Positions 7,372 to 13,372 of a DNA stretch of 13,372 nucleotides are shown piece by piece (position 1 is the stretch's first letter; every line of letters begins with the position of its first letter). A program made the translations under genes and the position numbers. The notes below the pieces were generated by a model. It made no database searches, had not been told where the DNA came from, and worked only from the letters and a program-made list of their open reading frames with translations. The stretch comes from Desulfobacterales bacterium (lineage in GTDB: Bacteria > Desulfobacterota > DSM-4660 > Desulfatiglandales > Desulfatiglandaceae). The DNA is taken from NCBI GenBank assembly GCA_027061865.1, contig JAMOVZ010000095.1, positions 1 to 13,372 of the forward strand. The letters are read 5' to 3'.

Positions 7372-8268
7372 ATGAATGCATATCTGAAGGCCTTGAGGCT
7401 GCCTTTTACTGCCGGCTCTGTGGTGCCTGTGCTCATTGGAGCGGCTCTTGCCTTCAGCGAGGGGGTTTGGGACGGAGGGCTTCTCGGGATCACGGTGCTG
7501 GGAGTGGCGTGTCTGCACTTGGGAGCCAACCTGCTAAACGACTATTATGATGCAAAGGGAAGTGACCCAATAAACGTCCGCGTCACCCCTTTCAGTGGAG
7601 GGAGCCGGGTGATCCAACAGGGAAAGGTGAAAGCGGGGGCGGTTCTAGCAATGGCAATTGCCTTTTTTCTGCTGGCAGCCCTCTGCGCCGTGTGGTTGGT
7701 CAAAGAGGGAAGGCCTCTAGTTATCTTGTTAGGGGGGATAGGTCTGCTTGCCGGGTGGGCATACTCGGCCCCGCCTCTGCAGCTCATGTCGCGAGGGTGG
7801 GGGGAAGTGGTGATATTCCTTGCATTTGGGCCCCTTGTAACTCTAGGCTCTTACTATGTGATGGCTAACAGCCTAAGTTTTGAGGCATTTTGTATAGGCA
7901 TTCCTCAAGGGTTTCTCATATCAGCAGTGATCTGGATAAATCAGTTCCCGGATTACGAGGCAGACAAGGGGGCAGGCAAAAAGAACCTTGTGGTAAGGCT
8001 GGGACCCTCAAAAGCCAGGTATCTATTCATCATGATAATGATCCTCTCTTATGTTTCAGTTGGGCTGTTAGCAGGTGTGTTTACAGAGGTGTATCTTATA
8101 ATGATCTCGTTTGCCTCGCTCCCCCTGGCGGTTAGGGCAATGGTTGTGTTGTGGAAACATTACGCTTCCCACGAACAGATAATACCTGCCCAGGCTGCAA
8201 CGATCCAAGTGATGACAATCCATGGGTTGCTGGTTACCCTTGGCCTGGTGTTGAGCCGGTGGTTTTAA
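7372..8268 (+). CDS. menA: 1,4-dihydroxy-2-naphthoate prenyltransferase (UbiA superfamily)
   Basis: MenA is an inner-membrane enzyme that attaches a polyprenyl chain to 1,4-dihydroxy-2-naphthoate, giving demethylmenaquinone. The product has 298 residues, close to the family's usual length, and is hydrophobic throughout with about eight or nine membrane segments. The first Asp-rich motif is NDYYDAKGSD (56-65), followed by TPFSGGSRVIQ (72-82), characteristic of the MenA branch. The second is DYEADKGAGKK (194-204). These motifs bind magnesium and the prenyl diphosphate. GAGGAGGG at 7361-7368 directly precedes ATG 7372; an in-frame ATG at 7288 lies inside the glycosylase gene and is unlikely. No other men genes are in the window, so MenA rather than another UbiA-type enzyme rests on the motifs. 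It implies a menaquinone-based respiratory chain. Confidence 0.87.
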   Translation: MNAYLKALRLPFTAGSVVPVLIGAALAFSEGVWDGGLLGITVLGVACLHLGANLLNDYYDAKGSDPINVRVTPFSGGSRVIQQGKVKAGAVLAMAIAFFLLAALCAVWLVKEGRPLVILLGGIGLLAGWAYSAPPLQLMSRGWGEVVIFLAFGPLVTLGSYYVMANSLSFEAFCIGIPQGFLISAVIWINQFPDYEADKGAGKKNLVVRLGPSKARYLFIMIMILSYVSVGLLAGVFTEVYLIMISFASLPLAVRAMVVLWKHYASHEQIIPAQAATIQVMTIHGLLVTLGLVLSRWF

Positions 8269-8291
8269 GATCAATGGTATAGTGGTTTTTA

Positions 8292-9305
8292 ATGGCTGTC
8301 AGCAGAAGGACAATATGGTATTTGTTCGGAATCCTTTTTCTTATGGGCATGGCCTTACTTGTCGGCCTGGGCTATTACCTGGTCACTCCCCTTAAGGCAA
8401 GAGCCCCTGAGAGGGAATTTCTGGTCAAGCCTGGGGCCACCTTGGGCCAAGTGGCCGATAAGCTCGAAAGGGAAGGTATCATACATGGGAAGAGGCTTTT
8501 TGTGCTGTGGGCAAGGCTAAGTGGTGCAGGAGGCAAGATAAAGTCAGGAGAGTATCTGCTTGGCCCCTCCATGCCACCTGCCAGGATTTTATCTATGCTC
8601 ACAAAGGGGCAGGTGATAACGCATCCTGTAACCATTCCTGAGGGATTTACTACGGAGCAGATTGCCGAGCTGTTAGAGGCCAAGGGCCTTGCTGATAAAA
8701 AGGCATTTTTGAGGCTCGCAAATGATCCCGAGTTTGCCCGCGCCCTCAAGGTGCCTTCTTCCAGCCTTGAAGGTTATCTTTATCCCGATACTTATCACTT
8801 CAACATAGGGCTTTCTCCCAAAAGCATTGTCTCTGAGATGGTCAGGCGCTTTTGGGAGGTGGTGGCCCCTCTTTCCAAGGAGGTGGAAAACTCTGGCTTG
8901 ACCCTCCACCAGGTGGTAACCCTTGCCTCAATAGTGGAAAAGGAGACCGGCAAGGCAGAGGAGCGTCCCATAATAGCTAGCGTGTTCCTCAATAGACTCA
9001 GTAAGGGGATGAAGCTGGAGAGTGACCCCACAGTCATATACGGGTTGAAAGAGTTTGATGGTAACCTTACACACAAGCACCTGGCTTCAAGAACTCCTTA
9101 TAATACTTACGTAATAAAAGGGCTTCCACCAGGGCCCATTTCAAATCCTGGCATTGATTCCATAAAGGCGGTTCTCAATCCAGCAAACACAGACTTCCTC
9201 TACTTTGTCTCAAGAAACGACGGCACCCATCATTTTTCATCTACCCTGAAGGAGCACAACAAGGCGGTCTATAAGTTTCAAAAGCGAAGAAGAAGGCCTC
9301 AGTAG
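8292..9305 (+). CDS. mltG: Endolytic murein transglycosylase MltG (YceG-like)
   Basis: MltG cleaves nascent peptidoglycan glycan strands at the periplasmic face of the inner membrane and so limits chain length. The 337-residue product has an Arg-rich N-terminus and one membrane anchor (about 8-31). A LysM-like subdomain follows (about 42-105, FLVKPGATLGQVADKLE), then the catalytic YceG domain. The active-site Glu is Glu216 in ASIVEKET, followed by RPIIASVFLNRL and ESDPTVIYG, all family hallmarks. The motif NTYVIKGLPPGPISNPG (271-287) is also conserved. ATG 8292 lacks a clear Shine-Dalgarno site, but it places the positive residues correctly before the anchor. It follows menA by 23 bp, so it is probably co-transcribed, and a hairpin terminator comes just after it. 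The Lys/Arg-rich tail (KRRRRPQ) is unremarkable. Confidence 0.95.
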   Translation: MAVSRRTIWYLFGILFLMGMALLVGLGYYLVTPLKARAPEREFLVKPGATLGQVADKLEREGIIHGKRLFVLWARLSGAGGKIKSGEYLLGPSMPPARILSMLTKGQVITHPVTIPEGFTTEQIAELLEAKGLADKKAFLRLANDPEFARALKVPSSSLEGYLYPDTYHFNIGLSPKSIVSEMVRRFWEVVAPLSKEVENSGLTLHQVVTLASIVEKETGKAEERPIIASVFLNRLSKGMKLESDPTVIYGLKEFDGNLTHKHLASRTPYNTYVIKGLPPGPISNPGIDSIKAVLNPANTDFLYFVSRNDGTHHFSSTLKEHNKAVYKFQKRRRRPQ

Positions 9306-9337
9306 GCCTGACTTGCCTGACTGAAAACGGAGTCGCC

Positions 9338-9366
9338 AAAAGGTGGGCTTCCCGGCCTTTGTTTTT
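9338..9366 (+). terminator. Rho-independent terminator after mltG
   Basis: AAAGG (9339-9343) pairs with CCTTT (9356-9360), and inside it GGG (9345-9347) pairs with CCC (9351-9353) around a CTT loop. GTTTTT follows at once. The internal loop is slightly asymmetric. It lies between convergent genes, its end overlaps the stop codon of the opposing gene, and it may work in both directions. Confidence 0.6.
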
Positions 9367-10114
9367 ATATGGAGCCCTCGCTTATAGACTCAATCAACAT
9401 AATGAAGCTGCCTATCTTGAGTTTGGTCTCTATCTTGACTGGTATATGGTGAGGATCAGCAGTAAACCATATCCTGGTATGAGAACCACGGCCATGGGCA
9501 AAGACCCCACCTACATGTTTAAGATCAGGAATCACCAGAACACAGTCGTAACTTTTGTCTCCCACAAGCACCTTTTCCTTTCTCATTACCCGGGCCTCTC
9601 CAATAACGAATTTCTTTCCATCTGAGATAGGGGCCTTTATTATTGTGCCAGGGAGAAGGGACTGCACTCGAAAATGGTAAAACACAGAAAGTGGATCATA
9701 AGTGGAAGGGGCTATTTTAGTCACCCTCTTGAGGCGGCCGTTCTTGATGTAGAATGCCTCTAGCTTTTTGTAGTCAAATTGTATTTTCTTTTCCTTTGAC
9801 TTGAATCCCCGCTTATTTTCAATATATAGCAGTGATCGGGTCAGGCTCCGGTCAGTGTAGGCATCCACGCGATTACGCAGTTTATAAAAAATATCGACAA
9901 ATTTGGTGGTTTTGGCCTTCATTACAAAGTGCCAGCATTCCTCGTCCATAACAGTTTCCATGGGAGCAACTTCCAAGCTCAATTCCCCAGATTTTATGCC
10001 ACTCCAGGTAAGCACATAATGGAGCCTCTCGCCCGGGCGAAAACCTGCATCTGATGGGTATGAGGGAATTGTCCAAAGAATAACCAGTGCCAGAGATAGG
10101 ATCAGTTTCATCAT
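9365..10114 (-). CDS. DUF3108 family exported protein
   Basis: This is a 249-residue protein with an N-terminal export signal: a Lys at position 3, a hydrophobic core (about 4-16) and a probable cleavage region near SYPSDAG (18-24). The mature part is predicted to be periplasmic and beta-rich. It carries family features: FRPGERLHYVLTWSGIKSGE near its start, a central TYDPLSVFYHFR segment, and RIWFTADPHHIPVKIE followed by a GSF-type strand near the end. DUF3108 proteins have no established biochemical role; a cell-envelope function is inference only. ATG 10114 has GGAAGGGG about 9 bases upstream and starts the signal peptide properly; the longer in-frame start at 10198 would bury the signal. 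It is a single-gene unit, convergent with mltG and divergent from the CoA transferase gene. Confidence 0.8.
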   Translation of the reverse strand: MMKLILSLALVILWTIPSYPSDAGFRPGERLHYVLTWSGIKSGELSLEVAPMETVMDEECWHFVMKAKTTKFVDIFYKLRNRVDAYTDRSLTRSLLYIENKRGFKSKEKKIQFDYKKLEAFYIKNGRLKRVTKIAPSTYDPLSVFYHFRVQSLLPGTIIKAPISDGKKFVIGEARVMRKEKVLVGDKSYDCVLVIPDLKHVGGVFAHGRGSHTRIWFTADPHHIPVKIETKLKIGSFIMLIESISEGSI

Positions 10115-10210
10115 GGTTAACCACCCCTTCCGATTCAGAAAACAAGAATCATTAATGATGCCCGGCATAGTTTTGAATTTGAAACCGGCTTTGGACAACC
10201 GTAAATAATC

Positions 10211-10239
10211 ATTATATCCATTCCAAGGGAATTTGAAAA
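10211..10239 (-). promoter_or_regulatory. Candidate promoter for the DUF3108 gene
   Basis: On the - strand a perfect -10 box TATAAT (10211-10216) lies 17 bases after TTTTCA (10234-10239), which matches the -35 consensus at four of six positions. The leader would be about 90 bases. A perfect 12-bp palindrome, ATCATTAATGAT, lies in that leader at 10148-10159. Confidence 0.45.
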
Positions 10240-10327
10240 AGAAACAAAGGCTCCTACCAAAAGGAGTTGAACCAGCTTTGCCGGCAGAGGGAGCTTTTTA
10301 ATTTTGACCGAAACTCTATTTGAAGGG

Positions 10328-10359
10328 TTGACAGAAAACTATTGTACACTGTATACAAT
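10328..10359 (+). promoter_or_regulatory. Promoter with overlapping palindrome upstream of the CoA transferase
   Basis: A consensus -35 box TTGACA (10328-10333) is followed after 18 bases by TATACA (10352-10357). A near-perfect inverted repeat covers the -10 region: ATTGTACA (10341-10348), a CTG spacer, and TATACAAT (10352-10359), with one mismatch in the eight pairs. Its TTGTA...TACAA form resembles many GntR-family operators, suggesting repression by blocking RNA polymerase. The predicted start near 10364 gives a leader of about 48 bases and supports the gene start at 10412. Confidence 0.5.
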
Positions 10360-10411
10360 GCGTGAGATCAGTATCAAAGTATGGGCAAAATCCCTTTGGG
10401 AGGCGCTAAGA

Positions 10412-11602
10412 ATGGAGCTTTTCAGCAACATTACGGTACTTTCTCTGGAGCAGGCCACAGTCCTTCCTTACCTCACCTTCAGATTAGCTCAGGATGGAAT
10501 GGAAGTAATCAGGCTGGAACACCCTGTCTATGGTGATCCAAACCGCATGGTGGGTGAAGATGTCCTGGGTGAGGAAAGGATGTATTCTTACTATTTGTGC
10601 ATAAATGCCGGAAAAAAGGCAGTGACCCTGGATTTGGCATCTCCTCAAGGGCAAGGGCTTTTCAGGAAGATGATAAAAGAATTGGATGTGGATATATTTG
10701 CCACCAACCAGTTGCCCAAGAATTACAAGAAACTAGGCATTGATTATGAGACCTTGAAGCAACTCAAGCCTGATATCATATGGGTTGGAGTAACTGGATT
10801 TGGCCCTGGCATCAACGAAGCTGCTTATGATCCGATCCTCCAGGCCCGCTCAGGGCTCATGGAGCTGACGGGTGAGCCTGACGGCCCCCCCCAAGTCCTT
10901 GGAATTCCGTTGCCTGATATGGGCTGCAGCGAGCATACCTACGGGCTGATCATGAAGGCCCTGTACAAGCGTGCTGTCAAGGGGGAAGGTTCTTGTATAA
11001 ACGTATCCATGTTCGAATCGTCTGTTTCATGGCTTACTGTCCCCATAACCCTTACCGCTACCTTTGGAAAGAAGATAACCCGAAGGGGCAACACCCATGA
11101 GTTCTTTGCCCCTGTCTCCGTGTTTGAGACAAAGGATGGGTTCCTCTATTTGGCTGTTGGAAACAACAAGCAGTGGAAGGCCATGGTCTCCCAAGAGATA
11201 TTCAGTACCCTTGACAGGCCTGAATATGAAAAAAATGAGGGGAGAATAAAGGATGTAACAAACCTAAACAAGGCCATAGAGGAGATAACACGCAATTATC
11301 CAACGCAAGAACTAATGGAGCTTTTTAAGTCAATAGGGGTCCCCGTGGGGGAGATTAAGAAGATCAGCGATGTCATAAAAGATCCATTGGTGGAGCCCAT
11401 ATTGCTCCACACCAAAGACCCTAAAACCGGGCTCGAGGTAACACTTGCACCTCCCCCTCATATGACACCCTATTTGGAGTCTTGCAAGAGAGAGCTGAGC
11501 TTCCCTCCAAGGTTTGGGGAGCACAACCGCCTTATTTTTGGCGAAAAACTAGGTTACACAGAGGAACAACTCAAGGATCTGGAAGAGCAAAAGATAATTT
11601 AG
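10412..11602 (+). CDS. CoA transferase, family III (CaiB/BaiF)
   Basis: Family III CoA transferases move CoA between carboxylic acids through an aspartyl-CoA mixed anhydride. The 396-residue product has the expected length. The N-terminal Rossmann part includes NAGKKAVTLDLASPQG (65-80), and TGFGPG lies at 128-133. The likely nucleophile is Asp169 in IPLPDMGCS, and the family segment GEGSCINVSMFES is at 191-203. The C-terminus ends in the usual FGEHN...LGYTEEQLKDLEE pattern. The substrate cannot be told from sequence. GGGAGG (10398-10403) lies 8 bases before ATG 10412. In-frame starts further up (TTG 10304, ATG 10358) lie upstream of or within the promoter elements. The electron-transfer flavoprotein genes start 181 bp downstream, consistent with an acyl-CoA degradation context, though they seem to have their own control region. 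Confidence 0.9.
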   Translation: MELFSNITVLSLEQATVLPYLTFRLAQDGMEVIRLEHPVYGDPNRMVGEDVLGEERMYSYYLCINAGKKAVTLDLASPQGQGLFRKMIKELDVDIFATNQLPKNYKKLGIDYETLKQLKPDIIWVGVTGFGPGINEAAYDPILQARSGLMELTGEPDGPPQVLGIPLPDMGCSEHTYGLIMKALYKRAVKGEGSCINVSMFESSVSWLTVPITLTATFGKKITRRGNTHEFFAPVSVFETKDGFLYLAVGNNKQWKAMVSQEIFSTLDRPEYEKNEGRIKDVTNLNKAIEEITRNYPTQELMELFKSIGVPVGEIKKISDVIKDPLVEPILLHTKDPKTGLEVTLAPPPHMTPYLESCKRELSFPPRFGEHNRLIFGEKLGYTEEQLKDLEEQKII

Positions 11603-11696
11603 CTCAAGCCAATTACCTATTTCACGTAATACCACTTTCGGGTAATAATGCTGGTAACATGTTGTTTGTACTAATGAAATAACTATAGGAACGATA

Positions 11697-11756
11697 TTGA
11701 TTGTCAAACTTTTCCAAATTTAATTACCCAAAGGTGGTAAAACCGGATTTGGGTAA
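11697..11756 (+). promoter_or_regulatory. Candidate promoter and inverted repeat upstream of etfB
   Basis: TTGATT (11697-11702) and TTTAAT (11719-11724, five of six matches to -10) are 16 bases apart. Directly after comes a perfect 9-bp inverted repeat, TTACCCAAA (11724-11732) and TTTGGGTAA (11748-11756), with a 15-base spacer that can itself pair GGT with ACC. It covers the predicted transcription start, so it may be an operator or a leader hairpin. Four further GGTAA/TTACC copies lie in the same 181-bp gap; no other gene is visible there. Confidence 0.4.
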
Positions 11757-11783
11757 GAGCATGTACTCGGGAGAAGGGGAGCA

Positions 11784-12575
11784 ATGGAAATAATCGTCTT
11801 GATAAAGCAGGTCCCTGATACCACTGAAGTGAAAATTGACCCCAAGACCGGAACACTCATCCGCGAAGGGGTGGAGAGCATAATAAACCCTGATGACCTG
11901 CATGCCATTGAGGCGGCCCTGACACTGAAAGAGCAGTTTGGGGGAAGTGTTACAGCCGTCTCCATGGGACCCCCGCAGGCAATTGATGCCATATCAGAGG
12001 CAATGGGCATGGGTGTTGACCGCGGGATTCTGCTTTCTGACAAGGCATTTGCAGGCGCTGACACCTGGGCTACCTCCTATACCTTAGGGAAGGCCATCCA
12101 GAAGCTGGGCCCCTATGACCTTATCATTTGCGGAAGGCAGGCCATTGATGGGGACACCGCCCAGATAGGGCCCCAGGTTGCTGATTTTCTGGGAATACCT
12201 CAAGTCACATATGTGTTTGAGATAGAGGAGGTGGGGGAGGAAAGCTTGCTCGTAAAACGGATGCTCGAGGATGGCTATGAGCGGGTGAGATGCCAGATGC
12301 CGGCCCTTCTTACAGTTGTATCGCGGCTAAATGAGCCTAGGTATCCGGTGGTGGGGCTACTTCTGGATGCATGCAGGGATGAAGCCTCCATAGAGGTTTG
12401 GAATGCAGCGGATATTAATGTTCAAAACTCAGATGTAGGGCTTTCAGGGTCGCTCACACATGTGATCAAGACATTTGCCCCCAAGTTTAAGCGAAAGACA
12501 GAGATTCTTGAAGGCGATACAAAAACGGTGGTGGCAGATCTAATTGCAAAATTGAGAGAGAATAAGTTGATATGA
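11784..12575 (+). CDS. etfB: Electron transfer flavoprotein beta subunit
   Basis: EtfB pairs with EtfA to form the heterodimeric flavoprotein that takes electrons from acyl-CoA dehydrogenases. The product is 263 residues, full length. It begins with the standard EIIVLIKQVPDT, and the EtfB signature runs across 157-188, with Lys158-Arg159, EDGYERVR and LNEPRYP. The nucleotide-site segment is GRQAIDGDTAQIGP (117-130), and NPDDLHAIEAAL is at 35-46. The DGDTAQ form resembles anaerobic, bifurcation-type or NAD-binding EtfB proteins more than the AMP-binding form of mitochondrial-type ETF. Bifurcation is therefore possible but is inference. GGGAGAAGGGGAG before ATG 11784 is a strong ribosome site. 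etfA follows 53 bp later on the same strand, so the two form an operon. Confidence 0.95.
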   Translation: MEIIVLIKQVPDTTEVKIDPKTGTLIREGVESIINPDDLHAIEAALTLKEQFGGSVTAVSMGPPQAIDAISEAMGMGVDRGILLSDKAFAGADTWATSYTLGKAIQKLGPYDLIICGRQAIDGDTAQIGPQVADFLGIPQVTYVFEIEEVGEESLLVKRMLEDGYERVRCQMPALLTVVSRLNEPRYPVVGLLLDACRDEASIEVWNAADINVQNSDVGLSGSLTHVIKTFAPKFKRKTEILEGDTKTVVADLIAKLRENKLI

Positions 12576-12628
12576 GGGTGAAGCGCAAAGGGTGAGGAGT
12601 AAGGAGTGATTGAGAAGGAGAGGGTGTA

Positions 12629-13372
12629 ATGGCTGTATGGGTGGAAGTAGATCTTTGTAATGGATGTAAGCTTTGCCTTAAGGCCTGTCCATATGATGCC
12701 ATAGAGGTGGTAGACAAAAAAGCGAGGATCCTGGAGCGTTGCACCTCTTGTGGGGCCTGCATAGGGGTTTGTAAACAAGGGGCCATAAGGACGGATATGG
12801 TGGCCCGCGAGATTCCAGATTTCTCCGAGTGGCAGGGAGTGTGGGTCTTTGCTGAGCAGAGAGATGGAACCCTGGTCCCTGTTGTACTGGAACTGCTGGG
12901 AAAGGCCCAAGAACTGGCCGCAGAATTGGGACAGGACACTGCTGCGGTCCTCCTCGGCCATCAGGTCGCAGGCCTTTCCGATACACTCTTTGAGTATGGC
13001 GCCAAGAAGGTTTACATGGTGGATGCCCCCGAACTTGCCCATTATAGAACCATACCCTACACTGATGCCATCGAGGTGCTCGTCAAAAAATATAAGCCCA
13101 ATGTCTTTTTGATGGGGGCTACTCACATAGGCCGTGACTTGGCTCCAAGGGTTTCGAGGCGAGTGGGCGTGGGCCTTACCGCAGACTGTACCGAGCTTAC
13201 CATTGACCCGGCAGAAAAAATTTTGCTCCAGACCAGACCTGCATTCGGCGGCAATGTAATGGCTACCATCGCAAGCCGGTATTCCAGGCCACAGATGGCG
13301 ACCGTGAGACCTGGCGTAATGGCGCCAAACAGGAATCCAGTGCAAGGGGAGCTTGTCCAAGAGCAAGTATCT
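12629..13372 (+). CDS. etfA: Electron transfer flavoprotein alpha subunit with N-terminal ferredoxin domain (partial)
   Basis: The gene runs off the right edge after 248 codons. Residues 1-55 form a ferredoxin domain with two [4Fe-4S] motifs: Cys10, 13, 16 and 20 (CNGCKLCLKACP) and Cys38, 41, 44 and 48 (CTSCGACIGVCK). The usual Pro after the last Cys is Lys49 in the second motif. The EtfA N-terminal domain starts near 63 (GVWVFAEQRDG). The linker into the FAD domain is reached with RPAFGGN and TVRPGVMAP (about 216-239), but the FAD-binding domain itself is outside the window. Ferredoxin-fused EtfA proteins are known from anaerobes, for example in the caffeyl-CoA reductase/ETF system, where the extra clusters carry electrons towards the flavins or ferredoxin. 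GGAG (12617-12620) lies 8 bases before ATG 12629. It is co-directional with etfB. Confidence 0.95.
   Translation, partial: MAVWVEVDLCNGCKLCLKACPYDAIEVVDKKARILERCTSCGACIGVCKQGAIRTDMVAREIPDFSEWQGVWVFAEQRDGTLVPVVLELLGKAQELAAELGQDTAAVLLGHQVAGLSDTLFEYGAKKVYMVDAPELAHYRTIPYTDAIEVLVKKYKPNVFLMGATHIGRDLAPRVSRRVGVGLTADCTELTIDPAEKILLQTRPAFGGNVMATIASRYSRPQMATVRPGVMAPNRNPVQGELVQEQVS

Noticed and set aside
10246..10299. Terminator-like structure: AAAGGCTCC pairing with GGAGCTTTT
   Set aside because: The stem is 9 bp with one wobble, but its loop is long, the T run is part of the stem, and no + strand transcript needs ending there after the mltG terminator.
12422..13366. Long open frame of 314 codons on the - strand
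   Set aside because: It lies antisense across etfB's end and the ferredoxin-EtfA gene, whose motifs are unmistakable. Its translation has no recognisable domain, so it is a by-product of codon bias in the real genes.
1..13372. tRNA, rRNA, CRISPR array, insertion sequence, phage or toxin-antitoxin genes
   Set aside because: I looked on both strands and saw no cloverleaf, repeat-spacer array, transposase, integrase or small paired toxin-antitoxin genes.

Overview
The window is bacterial, with close-packed genes, good Shine-Dalgarno sites, sigma-70-like promoters and roughly half G+C. A ferredoxin-fused electron-transfer flavoprotein, a CaiB/BaiF-family CoA transferase and an enoyl-CoA hydratase/isomerase suggest an anaerobe using CoA-thioester chemistry. 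A menA-type prenyltransferase suggests menaquinone respiration. A large membrane protein fused to a spermidine-synthase-like domain and a fusA gene away from ribosomal-protein genes also fit a Desulfobacterota / Syntrophobacterales-type genome. That placement is an inference; no rRNA or other marker settles it.

Layout from left to right: an enoyl-CoA hydratase/isomerase (172-966, +); a palindrome-rich control region (about 995-1066); a GntR/HutC-type regulator (1080-1823, +); a fused membrane/spermidine-synthase-like protein (1885-4215, +); a 271-bp intergenic stretch holding an imperfect 18-bp inverted repeat that could fold as an RNA (4272-4404); and elongation factor G (4487-6532, -). A tight + strand cluster follows: a MagIII-like DNA glycosylase (6669-7349), menA (7372-8268) and mltG (8292-9305), ending at a hairpin terminator. 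A DUF3108 exported protein lies on the - strand (9365-10114). Then come a CaiB/BaiF CoA transferase with its own promoter (10412-11602), etfB (11784-12575) and the 5' part of a ferredoxin-fused etfA (12629 to the window edge).

The enoyl-CoA hydratase/isomerase, CoA transferase and ETF pair form a plausible acyl-CoA activation and oxidation toolkit. The ETF would carry or bifurcate electrons between an acyl-CoA dehydrogenase and ferredoxin or the quinone pool. The middle genes are housekeeping: translation, DNA repair, quinone synthesis and peptidoglycan processing.

I see no mobile element, CRISPR array, tRNA, rRNA or phage gene, and no clear new multi-gene system. The items most worth a second look are the intergenic fold at 4272-4404, the catalytically altered spermidine-synthase-like domain, the ferredoxin-EtfA fusion, and several palindromic control sites upstream of gntR, the CoA transferase, the DUF3108 gene and etfB.
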